From: Rhodococcus sp. 06-235-1A | GTDB lineage: Bacteria > Actinomycetota > Actinomycetes > Mycobacteriales > Mycobacteriaceae | NCBI RefSeq assembly: GCF_002258785.1 | Contig: NZ_NOYI01000008.1 | Coordinates: 327,014-391,013 of the forward strand | Length of the DNA stretch: 64,000 nt | Direction of reading: 5' to 3' | Shown here: piece after piece, positions 27,101 through 36,386 of the stretch | Layout: every line of letters begins with the position of its first letter | Numbering within the stretch: position 1 is the first letter of the stretch | Notes under the pieces: generated by a model | What the model saw: only the letters and a program-made list of their open reading frames with translations | Databases searched by the model: none | What the model was told of the DNA's origin: nothing | Program-made: the position numbers and the translations under genes

Positions 27101-27955
27101 ATGCTCAACGATGTGCTCAGCGTCCAAGACGGAGTGATCACCGGCCCCCAAGCGATGGCGTGCGGTCTGTCACGGCAGCAGGTGGAGCGGCGCGTCCGTT
27201 CCGGGCTGTGGGAACGCAAGGCCCCGAACGTCTACTTCGTCTGCGATCGTGAGTTCGGTGACCGCGCTCGCGTGCGGTGCGCGGTGTGGGGCTCCGGAGC
27301 CGGAGCCACTGCCTCGGGTATGACCGCGGCCTTCTGGCTGGACCTCGAACCACGGCTTCCTGACATCCTGGAGATCACCACTCCCCGCCGCGGACGGTCC
27401 CACGCGCTTTCCGGAACCTGTGTACGCCGGCGGGATCTGGCGTTCGCCGATGTGATCGTCCGCAAAGGTGTCCGCGTGACGGCAGTCGCGCTGACAGTTC
27501 TGGAGGCCGCGGTAAGCACGACGGGTGGCATCGGTGTCATGGATCGGGCACTCGGGCGTCACACGACTGTCGGCGCACTTCGAGCCGCGCATGCTCGCAA
27601 TTCCGGCCGACGTGGCTCGGCGGCCGCTGGTCGGTTGCTGCGGGCGGCCGAAGGTGGCGCGCGGTCCGAGGCCGAGCGGATTCTTGTCCGGCTACTGACG
27701 GATGCAGGCATCACCGGCTGGTGTGCGAACTTCCGATACGGCCGTTTCGTGATCGACGTCGCGTTCCCCGACGCCCGCCTGGCCATCGAGATCGACGGGT
27801 GGGCATTCCACAGCGACGCAGCTGCGTTCCAGAACGATCGGCACCGCCAGAACGAGCTCAGTAGCGAGTGGACGGTGTTGCGATACACCTGGGCCGATTT
27901 GGTGGAGCGACCCGAGGCTGTCCTCGCGCAGATTCGGTGCAGAATCCCTCACTGA
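27101..27955 (+). CDS. AbiEi-like N-terminal domain plus DUF559 (Vsr-like) predicted endonuclease
   Basis: This 284-residue protein has two parts. Residues 1-60 form a winged-helix-like domain similar to AbiEi antitoxins (GVITGPQAMACGLSRQQVERRV). Residues 185-284 form a DUF559/Vsr-type nuclease fold: SEAER (189-193), VIDVAFPD (Asp219), the acidic IEIDGW (Glu230, Asp232) and His237, then DRHRQNEL. The acidic residues match the PD-(D/E)XK-like active site of very-short-patch repair endonucleases. No toxin partner is adjacent. The function of this architecture is unknown to me, though it is frequent in actinobacteria. The gene is bracketed by two matching palindromes, the second overlapping its stop codon. 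Confidence 0.72.
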   Translation: MLNDVLSVQDGVITGPQAMACGLSRQQVERRVRSGLWERKAPNVYFVCDREFGDRARVRCAVWGSGAGATASGMTAAFWLDLEPRLPDILEITTPRRGRSHALSGTCVRRRDLAFADVIVRKGVRVTAVALTVLEAAVSTTGGIGVMDRALGRHTTVGALRAAHARNSGRRGSAAAGRLLRAAEGGARSEAERILVRLLTDAGITGWCANFRYGRFVIDVAFPDARLAIEIDGWAFHSDAAAFQNDRHRQNELSSEWTVLRYTWADLVERPEAVLAQIRCRIPH

Positions 27956-27977
27956 ACGAGGGTTTCTGCACCGAATC
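27931..27977. repeat. Palindromic repeat family B, copy 2
   Basis: Arms of 20 bases (27931-27950 and 27958-27977, one mismatch) around a 7-base loop share the core GGTGCASAAWCCCTC with the copy at 27016. The left arm lies inside the last codons of the AbiEi/Vsr-like gene, so the coding sequence has evolved around the palindrome. It separates this gene from the convergent M50-like peptidase gene. Confidence 0.75.
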
Positions 27978-27992
27978 TCCGGTCGACCGACA

Positions 27993-28697
27993 TCACTGCA
28001 CCGGCATCAGAATTCGCCACGCGCCCAATGCCAATGAGCCGACGGTGACGAGCAGGAACAGCCCGACCCAGACGATGCCGGGCAGGAAGGTCAGTCGGGC
28101 GAGTTGATCGGCGTCGGAGTCCCGTGCCCGTCCGGCGCTGCGGGACCGCTGCAATTCGAGCACCGGACGCGGACCGGCGATCAGCAGAAAGAACGTGATG
28201 AAGTACGCCGCCGCGACCTGCTGCTCCCCGGTGCCCCACCAGGACACGACGAACAGTGCGGCACCCACCACGACTAGTGACAGTAAGCCGTAGATGTTGC
28301 GAATCATCAACAGCATCAACGCAATCGAGATGACGCCGATCCACAGCACTGCGACGGCATGCTGAGTCCCCAGCACGAACGCGGCACCGAGGCCGAGTAG
28401 CGACGGCCCGACGTAACCCGCGAAGGTCATTGCGATGACCCCGAGTCCGGTCGGCTTGCCCTTGGAGATCGCGACACCCGAGGTATCCGAGTGCAGGCGC
28501 AATCCCATCAGCTGTCGGCCGGTGATCAGTGCGAGGAACAGGTGCGCGCCTTCGTGCGCAATGGTGACCACGTTGCGCGCGATCCGCCACGTCTGCGGTA
28601 ACACGACGATGACGAGTGCAACCAGAGCCGCAACTTGGACGATCCATACCGGTGGATCAGGGCTCACCGCGGAGATGCGGTCCCAGAATTCGTTCAC
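27993..28697 (-). CDS. M50-like membrane metallopeptidase
   Basis: This 234-residue membrane protein has an HEGAH zinc motif (residues 48-52) in the second hydrophobic helix, followed by LITGRQLMGLRLHSDTSGV. This pattern is typical of the peptidase M50B-like family, related to intramembrane site-2-type proteases. About six helices are predicted. A clear third ligand (an NPDG-type motif) is not visible, so activity is uncertain. The GTG at 28697 is chosen because reading further upstream enters the desA terminator hairpin. It lies downstream of desA on the same strand. Confidence 0.75.
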   Translation of the reverse strand: MNEFWDRISAVSPDPPVWIVQVAALVALVIVVLPQTWRIARNVVTIAHEGAHLFLALITGRQLMGLRLHSDTSGVAISKGKPTGLGVIAMTFAGYVGPSLLGLGAAFVLGTQHAVAVLWIGVISIALMLLMIRNIYGLLSLVVVGAALFVVSWWGTGEQQVAAAYFITFFLLIAGPRPVLELQRSRSAGRARDSDADQLARLTFLPGIVWVGLFLLVTVGSLALGAWRILMPVQ

Positions 28698-28725
28698 ACC
28701 CAAGTATGCGGCTTCGCCGCAGTGA

Positions 28726-29682
28726 CTAGGACGCGCGTGCTTCGGCCTTGGCGCGTTCGCGGGCGAGGGAGCGGTCTCGCATTTCCTCGAACTTGGTGGC
28801 TTGGCGTTCGAGGTCTTCGAGGAACGCGGCGAGTTCTTCGCGCTTGTTCTCTCCGCGGGCGGTGAAGTCGTTGCGTTCGAAGACGTTCCACTTGCGCAGT
28901 ACCGGCCAGACGACGTCCTCGAGGTGCTGACGTAGGTCGTAGATGCCGTGCTTGGCCATGAGTACACCGTTGCGGCGGAAGTTCGGCATCCCGGCACCGG
29001 GCATGACGAAGTTGGTCACGATGTCCGAGACGGCTTGCAGTGTCTGGTCGGGGGAGATGTCCATCGCCGCGCCGGTGATGTTGCGGTAGAAGATCATGTG
29101 CAGGTTCTCGTCGGCGGCGATGCGCTGGAGCATCCGGTCGGCGATCGGGTCGTCGCAGACCTTGCCGGTGTTGCGGTGCGAGACGCGGGTGGCGAGTTCC
29201 TGGAAGGTGACGTACGCGACCGAGTGCAGCAGTCCGACCTGCGATCCGGCGGGGGAGGCGTAGCCGTTGGTCATGTGGATCATGCGGGCTTCTTCGAGGG
29301 CGACGGGGTCGACGCCGCGGGTGACGACGAGGTAGTCGCGCATGACGATGCCGTGGCGGTTCTCTTCGGCGGTCCAGCGGCCGACCCAGGTTCCCCAGGC
29401 ACCGTCGCGGGAGAAGTTCTCGGCGATCTCGCGGTGGTAGGAGGGCAGGTTGTCCTCGGTGAGCAGGTTGGTGATCATCGCGGCTTGGGCGACGTCGGAG
29501 AGCTTGGACTGCTCGGGGTCGTAGTCCGTGCCGCCGAGGGCGGCGAAGTTGCGGCCCTCGTCCCACGGCACGTAGTCGTGGGGATGCCATTCGCGTGCCA
29601 TCGTGATGTGACGGTTCACGTTGTCCTCGGCAGTGGGTACCAGCTCCTGCAGAAGCTCGAGCTGTGTCAGATCCCGTGCCAT
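28726..29682 (-). CDS. desA: Acyl-ACP desaturase (diiron)
   Basis: This 318-residue soluble acyl-ACP desaturase introduces a double bond into acyl chains and in mycolate producers contributes to mycolic-acid precursors. Diiron ligand motifs are EENRH (Glu107, His110) and DENLH (Glu192, His195), with further carboxylates at Glu76 (TEDN) and Glu162 (FQEL). The ATG at 29682 has a GAGGAG site at good distance. A GCGGC-GAA-GCCGC hairpin directly follows the stop codon, resembling the short stem of repeat family C. Confidence 0.92.
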   Translation of the reverse strand: MARDLTQLELLQELVPTAEDNVNRHITMAREWHPHDYVPWDEGRNFAALGGTDYDPEQSKLSDVAQAAMITNLLTEDNLPSYHREIAENFSRDGAWGTWVGRWTAEENRHGIVMRDYLVVTRGVDPVALEEARMIHMTNGYASPAGSQVGLLHSVAYVTFQELATRVSHRNTGKVCDDPIADRMLQRIAADENLHMIFYRNITGAAMDISPDQTLQAVSDIVTNFVMPGAGMPNFRRNGVLMAKHGIYDLRQHLEDVVWPVLRKWNVFERNDFTARGENKREELAAFLEDLERQATKFEEMRDRSLARERAKAEARAS

Positions 29683-29810
29683 TGGCTTGTCTCCTCGCAT
29701 CGACGTCAGCTCACGAGCCTAGAGCCAACAGTGCGACGGGTGTGGAGCCTCGCCGAGATTCTGTTAGAGGTAGCAACCGACGCGGACACCCAGTGGTGCG
29801 ACGTCACAGG

Positions 29811-30308
29811 TCATTGCTTGGCTGGTTCGAGGCCGGAGAAGTTCGGTGCTCGGAAGACCCATCCACGGAGGGCGAGGAACCGGGCTGCCCCGACGAGCCC
29901 GCTGACGGCGATGACGGCCAGCACCTGAACGTATGCCGGTGCAGCCGGGACGAGGACGTGCACTGCTGCGAGCGCAGCGGTACTCAGACCCAGCCCGATC
30001 AGGGCGAGCCCACCGGCTTCCCACTGCGTTTGGAACCAGCCGACTCGGTCGGCTGCATGGAAGGTGTGACGGCGGTGTAATTCGTTGGCCAGAACCGTGC
30101 TGGCACCGACGCCTGCGAGATTCGCGGTGAACGGCCCAAGGGAGGCGAGGGCGACGAACAACAGGGCGTACACACCGTTGCTCGATACCCCGACGACCAC
30201 GAACCGGGTGAATTGGGCTAGGACGGACTCCCCGAGCACCCTCGACTTCATCCGGGGCGCGCAGCCCGATGGCCCGGGCGTGGCCGAGGCTTTCAGCGAG
30301 GTGCTCAC
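29811..30308 (-). CDS. GtrA-like membrane protein
   Basis: This 165-residue GtrA-family protein has four predicted helices, the family opening QFTRFVVVGVSSNGVYALLF and the loop NELHRRHTFHAADR. GtrA proteins are thought to flip lipid-linked sugars or assist glycan decoration, for example in arabinogalactan or teichoic-type polymers. The GTG at 30308 has a GGAG six bases upstream and is preferred; an internal ATG at 30251 would give 146 residues. It lies downstream of a tiny membrane-protein gene. Confidence 0.8.
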   Translation of the reverse strand: MSTSLKASATPGPSGCAPRMKSRVLGESVLAQFTRFVVVGVSSNGVYALLFVALASLGPFTANLAGVGASTVLANELHRRHTFHAADRVGWFQTQWEAGGLALIGLGLSTAALAAVHVLVPAAPAYVQVLAVIAVSGLVGAARFLALRGWVFRAPNFSGLEPAKQ

Positions 30309-30403
30309 GAGGTCTCCAGTTGTAGAACCGGAAGCGTCGATCGGCGCTTCGCTTCGATACAACTCCGAACACGCGCACATCGGTCTCGGACGTGACGGAA
30401 GTC

Positions 30404-30571
30404 TCAGGCTTTGGAGGAACTTTCTTCCCGAGCGCGCTTCTTGCGGTCCAGATCGATGTTGAGACTGTTGGGCTTGATCGACGCGACGAACAACACCGCA
30501 ACGAGTACCACCACGACGACGATGGTGATGACGACCACCGCGATGCCGAAAATTGCCAAAATACCGTTCAT
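30404..30571 (-). CDS. Small single-helix membrane protein, 55 residues
   Basis: This 55-residue predicted protein starts with MNGILAIFGIAVVVITIVVV, continues as one long valine-rich hydrophobic helix to about residue 31, and ends in a highly charged tail (DLDRKKRAREESSSKA). A GGGAGG ribosome site lies six bases before the ATG. Codon use is actinobacterial and the stop is clean. I do not recognise a family. It sits between the maltokinase and GtrA genes, all on the same strand, so it could belong to that transcript. Confidence 0.6.
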   Translation of the reverse strand: MNGILAIFGIAVVVITIVVVVVLVAVLFVASIKPNSLNIDLDRKKRAREESSSKA

Positions 30572-30645
30572 GTCCTGCCTCCCGTGTCAGGCAATACGGT
30601 ACTTGTCGTAGACAGTCCGGTCGACGTGCACCCCCAGCTCACCGA

Positions 30646-32031
30646 TCAGCTCACCAAGCGCTCCACGGCCCGCATCGGCAACGACAACCAGGTCGGCCGG
30701 TTGCGCGCCTCGTAGAGAACCTCGTACACGGCCTTGTCGAGTTCGTACGCACGCAGCAGATCGGCCTCGTCGCGCGGATCGTGGCCGGCAACCGAGGCGT
30801 ATCCGTCGAAGAACGCGGCGATGCTCCGCGCGGCCCATCGCTCGGCTCGCTCCCGCATCGCGGGGTCCTCCGGCCGGTCCACCAGCAGGTGATTGGCGGC
30901 GTAGTCGAACGAGCGCAGCATTCCCGCGACGTCGCGCAAGGCACTGTCCATCTGTTTGCGCTCGGCCAGTGTCTTGGCCGGCTCACCCTCGAAGTCGATG
31001 AGCAGCCAGCGCTCGGGAGTACCCAACACCTGCCCCAGATGGAGATCGCCGTGGATGCGCTGCACGGTGGTGCTGTTCGACGCCTCCGCCCGCGAGATCA
31101 GAGCGGTCGCCGCCGGGATGTACCGGGCGATCTCCGGCACCACCCGAGCCACCCCCGAGATACGAGCGAGAATCTCCTCGACGGCCGTCGATTCCACCGA
31201 GCGTTCCACGGTGCCCAGCACCGACGCGAGGTCGTGGTGCACCTGTGCAACGGCTGCTCCGATTCGATGCGCATCCTGGGCGAAATCGCCCGGCAGTTCT
31301 TCGATCGGCGTGTCCGGGGAGTCGAACACCTCGCGAACACTGGCCAGTGCTGCGGTCCATCCCTCGGTGGAGTTCGCGGCGAAGTCCTGAATCATGCCCA
31401 GCGTGGTCGGTTCACCGTCGACTTCGGCTTCCAGCCAGCCTCGCAACGGTGCGACGTTGGCACTGTCTGCCTCCGCCAACGCACGATGCAGTTCCACATC
31501 GGGGCTGACTCCCGGCGGGACCTGACGAAACAGCTTGAGCAACAGCAGATCACCGAGGATCACCGAGGTGTTGGACTGTTCGGCACCCAGAACCCGACCG
31601 AGCAGACCGCTCGGCACACTCGAACCGTCGACGATCTTGAATTCGATGTTGTCCGTTGTGTTTCCGGAACCGAATGCGTCGCCGTACAGGCCGATGATCT
31701 CGGGGTCGCGCAAACCGTCGAACACGGCCACCTCACCCGTGACCGGAAGCGCCCACGGCCGGAGCTCGTCGGTCAGCTCGGTGCGAAACCCGAGAGGCAC
31801 CTGGTAGGTCTGCGTCACGGCCGAGCCGTCCTGCGTCAACCGAACCTCCACCAGCAGATGCTCGGCCGCGAAGTGTGGCTCGTCTCGGAGCACGTCACGG
31901 GCGACGATCCGCACCGAATCGACGGTCGAACCCTTTGCGCCGAACCACCGTTGACCTGGCAACCACGCCGCAAGAGCGCCCTCGAGCTGTGCTTCGACCA
32001 TGCGTGCCGCACTCGAGCTGGAACCGACCAT
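30646..32031 (-). CDS. mak: Maltokinase
   Basis: This 461-residue maltokinase phosphorylates maltose to maltose-1-phosphate for the GlgE alpha-glucan pathway. The N-terminal cap shows WLPGQRWFGAKGSTV. The kinase core has the aminoglycoside-phosphotransferase-like catalytic loop HGDLHLGQ and the metal-binding LLIDFEGEP. In many actinobacteria mak lies next to or is fused with treS; no treS or glgE gene is in the window. The ATG at 32031 follows a GAGAGA stretch, and a second ATG ten codons in is possible. Confidence 0.88.
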   Translation of the reverse strand: MVGSSSSAARMVEAQLEGALAAWLPGQRWFGAKGSTVDSVRIVARDVLRDEPHFAAEHLLVEVRLTQDGSAVTQTYQVPLGFRTELTDELRPWALPVTGEVAVFDGLRDPEIIGLYGDAFGSGNTTDNIEFKIVDGSSVPSGLLGRVLGAEQSNTSVILGDLLLLKLFRQVPPGVSPDVELHRALAEADSANVAPLRGWLEAEVDGEPTTLGMIQDFAANSTEGWTAALASVREVFDSPDTPIEELPGDFAQDAHRIGAAVAQVHHDLASVLGTVERSVESTAVEEILARISGVARVVPEIARYIPAATALISRAEASNSTTVQRIHGDLHLGQVLGTPERWLLIDFEGEPAKTLAERKQMDSALRDVAGMLRSFDYAANHLLVDRPEDPAMRERAERWAARSIAAFFDGYASVAGHDPRDEADLLRAYELDKAVYEVLYEARNRPTWLSLPMRAVERLVS

Positions 32032-32188
32032 GAGAATCTCTCGCCGCCTTCTTCGGAGTTTGCGGAGCTTGTGACCGTACGCAGCGAAACCTACCCACTC
32101 ACGGCGACGCTCACACACCGGCAGCAAAGACACCCGAACGTTATGCAGGTCGTACGCCGGTGCACCGACATGCTCGTAGAGTGGTCAC

Positions 32189-32953
32189 ATGTCCGCTCCA
32201 CTGACCGCCCACATCGACGTACACCGCGCAGGCGATCGATCGAAAACCCGTGTGTCTTGGCTGGACTCGAAACATTCGTTCTCCTTCGGCCAGCACTACG
32301 ACCCCGACAACACCCATCATGGACTGCTGTTGGTCAACAACGACGACATCGTCACTGCCGGTCAGGGTTTCGAGACGCACCCGCATCGCGACATGGAAAT
32401 CGTCACGTGGGTGGTGCAGGGTTCGCTGGTGCATCAGGATTCCATCGGCCATTCCGGAATCATCTATCCCGGACTCGCGCAACGGATGAGCGCGGGCAAG
32501 GGCATCATGCACTCGGAGAAGAACGACTCCTGGAACATCGACGGCAATCGGCACACCGAACCCGTTCGCTTCGTGCAGATGTGGGTGTTGCCGGACAGTC
32601 CCGGCACCACGCCCGGATACGAACAACTCGAAATCGGCGACGAGTTGCTGCGCGGCGGGCTGGTCACCGTGGCGTCGGGAATGGACAAGCACCGTGGTCA
32701 GGCCGCGATCGGGATTTCGCAGAAGTCGGCGGCGCTGCATGCGGCCAGGTTGTTGCCAGGGAACTCGGTGACGGTGCCCGACGCACCGTTCATCCATGTT
32801 TTCGTCGCCCGCGGCACCGTCTCGATGGAGGGCGTGGGTGAACTGTACGAGGGCGATGCCGTACGCATGAGTTCGACTGGCGGACAATGCATTACCGCTA
32901 CCGAGCCGGCCGAGGTACTGATCTGGGAGATGCACTCGCGACTCGGCGGCTGA
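32189..32953 (+). CDS. Pirin family protein
   Basis: This 254-residue bicupin of the pirin family has an N-terminal cupin with the metal ligands His64 and His66 (ETHPHRDME), His108 and Glu110 (IMHSEKN), all conserved. Pirins bind Fe or Ni; some bacterial members have quercetinase activity and others modulate metabolic enzymes. The C-terminal cupin is shorter and lacks a full ligand set. The gene diverges from mak across 157 bases. Confidence 0.9.
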   Translation: MSAPLTAHIDVHRAGDRSKTRVSWLDSKHSFSFGQHYDPDNTHHGLLLVNNDDIVTAGQGFETHPHRDMEIVTWVVQGSLVHQDSIGHSGIIYPGLAQRMSAGKGIMHSEKNDSWNIDGNRHTEPVRFVQMWVLPDSPGTTPGYEQLEIGDELLRGGLVTVASGMDKHRGQAAIGISQKSAALHAARLLPGNSVTVPDAPFIHVFVARGTVSMEGVGELYEGDAVRMSSTGGQCITATEPAEVLIWEMHSRLGG

Positions 32954-33064
32954 CATACCCGTTCGATGACAAGTTGATCACGGGAACTCGCGGGTCCTGT
33001 GCGCGCAGGAGACACCCACATAGACTCCCAGCGTTCACGATCGCCGATTTCGGAGGTACTCAGC

Positions 33065-33559
33065 GTGTCGAATCAGAATCCGCCTCCGGGTGACTATCCC
33101 CCTCCCGGAAACTATCCATCACCCGGCGAGTACCCCCAGCAGGGCGGGTATCCGCAACAGAGCGGGTACCAGGACCAGCCGACAGCCCCGAAGAACACGA
33201 TCGGAACAGTGGCTCTGGTTCTCGCCATTCTGGGTGTGTTGTTCTCCTGGACCATCGTCGGCGGAATTCTTCTCGGCCTGATCGCCATCGTTCTCGGCTT
33301 CGTCGGACGGTCCAGATACAAAAAGCGTGTCGCCACCAACGGCACCGTATCCCTCGTCGCGATCATCCTGGGCTTCGTGGCCGCAGCTTTGTCGGTCGTT
33401 CTCGTCGTCGTCGGCATCGGTTTGTTCAACGCAGTCGGTGGACAGGACTTCACCGACTGCATCAGCAACGCAGGCAGCGATACTGCAGCGCGACAGCAAT
33501 GTGCCGACGATTTCCGGCAGAACGTCGAGAATCAGTACGACGACTCGACACCGAACTGA
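33065..33559 (+). CDS. DUF4190-type small membrane protein with proline-rich N-terminus
   Basis: This 164-residue protein has a Pro/Gly/Tyr/Gln-rich N-terminal tail with YPxxGxYP-type repeats (residues 8-42), two hydrophobic helices separated by a short cationic loop (GRSRYKKR), and an acidic C-terminal tail with two cysteines (DFTDC, RQQC). The GTG at 33065 has a GGAGGT site. The architecture fits DUF4190 proteins of actinobacteria. No function is known to me. The cysteine pair could form a disulfide if the tail is outside. Confidence 0.75.
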   Translation: MSNQNPPPGDYPPPGNYPSPGEYPQQGGYPQQSGYQDQPTAPKNTIGTVALVLAILGVLFSWTIVGGILLGLIAIVLGFVGRSRYKKRVATNGTVSLVAIILGFVAAALSVVLVVVGIGLFNAVGGQDFTDCISNAGSDTAARQQCADDFRQNVENQYDDSTPN

Positions 33560-33564
33560 GGCGT

Positions 33565-33596
33565 GGCCGAGGCACTGGCAACTCGGTGCCTCAGCC
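33565..33596. terminator. Hairpin between convergent genes
   Basis: GGC-C-GAGGCAC pairs with GTGCCTC-A-GCC across a 10-base loop (11-position stem with one mismatch). It fills the gap between the DUF4190 gene and the convergent diguanylate cyclase gene and slightly overlaps the latter's stop. It has no U-run. Confidence 0.5.
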
Positions 33597-34700
33597 AGTC
33601 ACGTCACCTCGGGTCGACAGGTCCGCCACGACCACCTGATTGCCGCCCTGCTGCTTGGCTTCGTACATCGCAGCGTCTGCTCGCCGTAACAGTCGCGTGG
33701 TGAGTGTGACGACATCGGCACCGATACCGGAGCCTTCGGCACTCGGGTACATGCAGTGCGCTACGCCTATGCTCACCGTCAGCGGCGCGGAGTCCCCCGC
33801 CGAGTGCGCGGTGTTTCGAAATTCTTCGGCCAACGCTCTGGCCTCGTTCTCGGCCAGCTTGGTCACCACCGCGAACTCCTCACCGCCCACCCTCGCGACC
33901 AGTACACCGTCCTTCGTCAACCGCCGCGCGACGAGCTGCAGGGCCGCGTCGCCCTGGTGATGGCCGAATCGGTCGTTGATCGACTTGAACCTGTCCACGT
34001 CCACGACCATCACGGCAACGTTGCCTGCACCGAGGAAGTAGACGGGTAGTGCTTCGTCGAGGCCTCGACGATTGCGCACCTGGGTGAGTGGGTCGAAGTT
34101 GGCCGCCTGCGCCTGGACCTGCAGTTTGAGCAGCAGGTACTGGAAGAAGGTCGGGCCCATGAACGTGATGGGTATCAGCACCACGAGTTGCGCGACGGCC
34201 AAGCCGTGATCCGTGTCGGGTGACAGCAGGATCAGCACGAAGAACAGCGCCACGGCCGTTCCGGCCCACAACAGATGCAACGCCATGACTCTCGGACTGT
34301 GGAAGAGCTGGACGTACACGCTGTTGGCGGCGAGCATCGCGAGGGCCAAGAAAACAGACTGAGGCGATCCGTAGGACAACAGAACCAGCGTCACTCCGAT
34401 GTCCGAGTACCCGGCGAACATCAGGGACACGCGCTTCGACGGCCACGGAGCCTTCAGCCAGGCGACACCGACCACGAGCGTCGACACGATCGCGACGACG
34501 AAGATCGACCTACTGATCGCAGAGGTCGGCGGAGAATCGGTGAGCAGCAACAGGGCGGCTGCACCGAGTCCGTAGGAGAACGTGCTCAGTGATGCGGCGA
34601 GTCGATACGGTGTGAGCGCACCGTGCAGATCGAGGTAGCTGACCACCGACTCGTAGCTGTGCGGCTGGTTCCACCACGTGCGCAGGAATGTCGACTGCAC
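33591..34700 (-). CDS. Membrane-bound GGDEF diguanylate cyclase
   Basis: This 369-residue protein has six predicted membrane helices in its N-terminal half and a GGDEF domain from about residue 200. The linker reads QAQAANFDPLTQVRNRRGLDEAL (split), the metal site is VVDVDRFKSIND, and the active loop GGEEF lies at residues 272-276. It should make cyclic di-GMP from GTP. No EAL or HD-GYP partner is adjacent. The GTG at 34700 has an excellent GGAGG site six bases upstream. The upstream signal is probably sensed in the membrane region. Confidence 0.88.
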   Translation of the reverse strand: MQSTFLRTWWNQPHSYESVVSYLDLHGALTPYRLAASLSTFSYGLGAAALLLLTDSPPTSAISRSIFVVAIVSTLVVGVAWLKAPWPSKRVSLMFAGYSDIGVTLVLLSYGSPQSVFLALAMLAANSVYVQLFHSPRVMALHLLWAGTAVALFFVLILLSPDTDHGLAVAQLVVLIPITFMGPTFFQYLLLKLQVQAQAANFDPLTQVRNRRGLDEALPVYFLGAGNVAVMVVDVDRFKSINDRFGHHQGDAALQLVARRLTKDGVLVARVGGEEFAVVTKLAENEARALAEEFRNTAHSAGDSAPLTVSIGVAHCMYPSAEGSGIGADVVTLTTRLLRRADAAMYEAKQQGGNQVVVADLSTRGDVTG

Positions 34701-34802
34701 GTAACCTCCATGCGCGTTCCGGCCCTGAATCCACCGGACCGGACGCTTCACAGCCGGGCCGGGCCGGACATATCGGCCACCCTCGATGCTATTCGACCGT
34801 CG

Positions 34803-36386
34803 TCACCCTCGGATGTCACTTCGGCGGAATGCTCCCGACCCCACGGCGCCGACGACGACGGCGACAACGAGGAGCCATCCGAAGGGCTCGAGCGAGACGG
34901 CCGCTCCCGGCAATCGCGGCACGTGAGTGAAGGGCGAGAGATCGAGCCACGGTTGCGGCAAGCCGATCACCGACCCGATCTGCCCGAGCGCGACGAAGCC
35001 GCCCAGGACGGCCCACAGGAGAGTCGCGAATCGAGGGACCGCACCGAACAACGCCACGCCGATGGCCGTGACCACCCAGACGGCCGGAAGCTGACCCAGT
35101 GCGCCGCCGAGAACGGACGGCAGTTCGCCTGAGATATCGCCGGTGGCCGACCCGTACGTCAGCCCGACGGTGAGACCGACGACCAGCAGCAGCCACGCCG
35201 GGCCGAGAACGGCGAGGAGAAGATGCCCTGCCAGCCACCGAAGGCGCGAGGTACCGGTGGCCAGCACGATCTCGGCCAGGCCCGCCTCTTCCTCACTGTG
35301 GAGCCGCAGCAGGGCCGACACCGAGTAGGCCGCCACCATGATGCCGACGATGCTCAGCACCGCGGCAACGAACGATTGTTCGAGTGTGGTGCCGCCGAAT
35401 TTTCCGAGCGCGTCGCTGATGGCAGTGCTGCTGCCGAGTTGGTCACCGATCCCGTCCGTGGACGATCCGATGACGATGCCGAACAGGGCGAGCCCGACGG
35501 TCCAGACGACGATGGTTCCGCGAGAGAGTCGCCAGGCGAGGGCGACGGGACCGGACAGTGACGGGACGGCAGCCACCCGGCCGCGGCGCTCGGCCCGCAG
35601 CCCACTGCCGAGATCGCGTCGACTGGCTGCCACGAATGCCGCGGCACAGAACGCGGCTGCGGCCGCCAGCGACAGCAGCAGCGGCCACCACCTCTCCTCG
35701 GCGAACGGCCGCACCTGCGCCGACCACCCGATCGGTGAGAACCACGACAGGGTTCCCGAGCCGATGTCGCCGACAGCTCTGAGAACGAACGCTCCGGCCA
35801 ACACGCCGAGGGCGTAGCCGCGAGCCACGCGAGCCCCGGACGCTACCTGCGCCGCCAGCGCCGCGCAGCCGACGAACGCCGCACCGACGACGACGATCGA
35901 GGCACCGAACGCGAGACTCCCGGTCACCGGCAGACCGAATGCCCACAGCGAGATGAACGACAACATTCCCGTCGCCACGACGCCGCCGCCCGCAAGCAGC
36001 ACGGCCGCTGTCAGCCCTGCATATCTGCCCACTGCAGTCGACCCGATCAGCTCGGTGCGCCCTGCATCCTCCTCACCGCGGGTGTGCCGAACGACGGTGA
36101 GGATCGCCGCCAACGGAACGAGGGTGAGCATCAGTCCGGCGCGCCACGCCACCAGGGCACCGAGGTCGCTGCCGTAGATGGGTCCGACGAGCGCCGCTTG
36201 GGCCGGCACTGCCTCGGTGCCGAGATAGAACGCTTGCCGGTCTGCCGCCGTCGGATACAGCCCCTCGAAGCTGACCGCGTACAGCAGCGGGAGCGCTCCG
36301 AGCAGAACGACCCATATCGGCGCTACCAGGCGATCGCGGCGCAGATACAACCGCAACAATGCCCCCGTCCCGCTCAGGCTGCTCAT
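34803..36386 (-). CDS. ABC exporter permease, large two-lobe type
   Basis: This 527-residue membrane protein has about 12 helices arranged as two similar halves. Motifs include [26 protein letters not shown] near residue 100 and [27 protein letters not shown] in the second half, which look like an internal duplication. This pattern belongs to actinobacterial exporter permeases linked to antibiotic resistance (TipC/Rv1217c-like). The ATG at 36386 overlaps the ATPase stop. It is the third gene of a TetR-ATPase-permease operon. Confidence 0.85.
   Translation of the reverse strand: MSSLSGTGALLRLYLRRDRLVAPIWVVLLGALPLLYAVSFEGLYPTAADRQAFYLGTEAVPAQAALVGPIYGSDLGALVAWRAGLMLTLVPLAAILTVVRHTRGEEDAGRTELIGSTAVGRYAGLTAAVLLAGGGVVATGMLSFISLWAFGLPVTGSLAFGASIVVVGAAFVGCAALAAQVASGARVARGYALGVLAGAFVLRAVGDIGSGTLSWFSPIGWSAQVRPFAEERWWPLLLSLAAAAAFCAAAFVAASRRDLGSGLRAERRGRVAAVPSLSGPVALAWRLSRGTIVVWTVGLALFGIVIGSSTDGIGDQLGSSTAISDALGKFGGTTLEQSFVAAVLSIVGIMVAAYSVSALLRLHSEEEAGLAEIVLATGTSRLRWLAGHLLLAVLGPAWLLLVVGLTVGLTYGSATGDISGELPSVLGGALGQLPAVWVVTAIGVALFGAVPRFATLLWAVLGGFVALGQIGSVIGLPQPWLDLSPFTHVPRLPGAAVSLEPFGWLLVVAVVVGAVGSGAFRRSDIRG

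Noticed and set aside
27101..27955. Complete type IV toxin-antitoxin pair
   Set aside because: Only the AbiEi-like domain is present. No AbiEii nucleotidyltransferase toxin gene is adjacent on either side.
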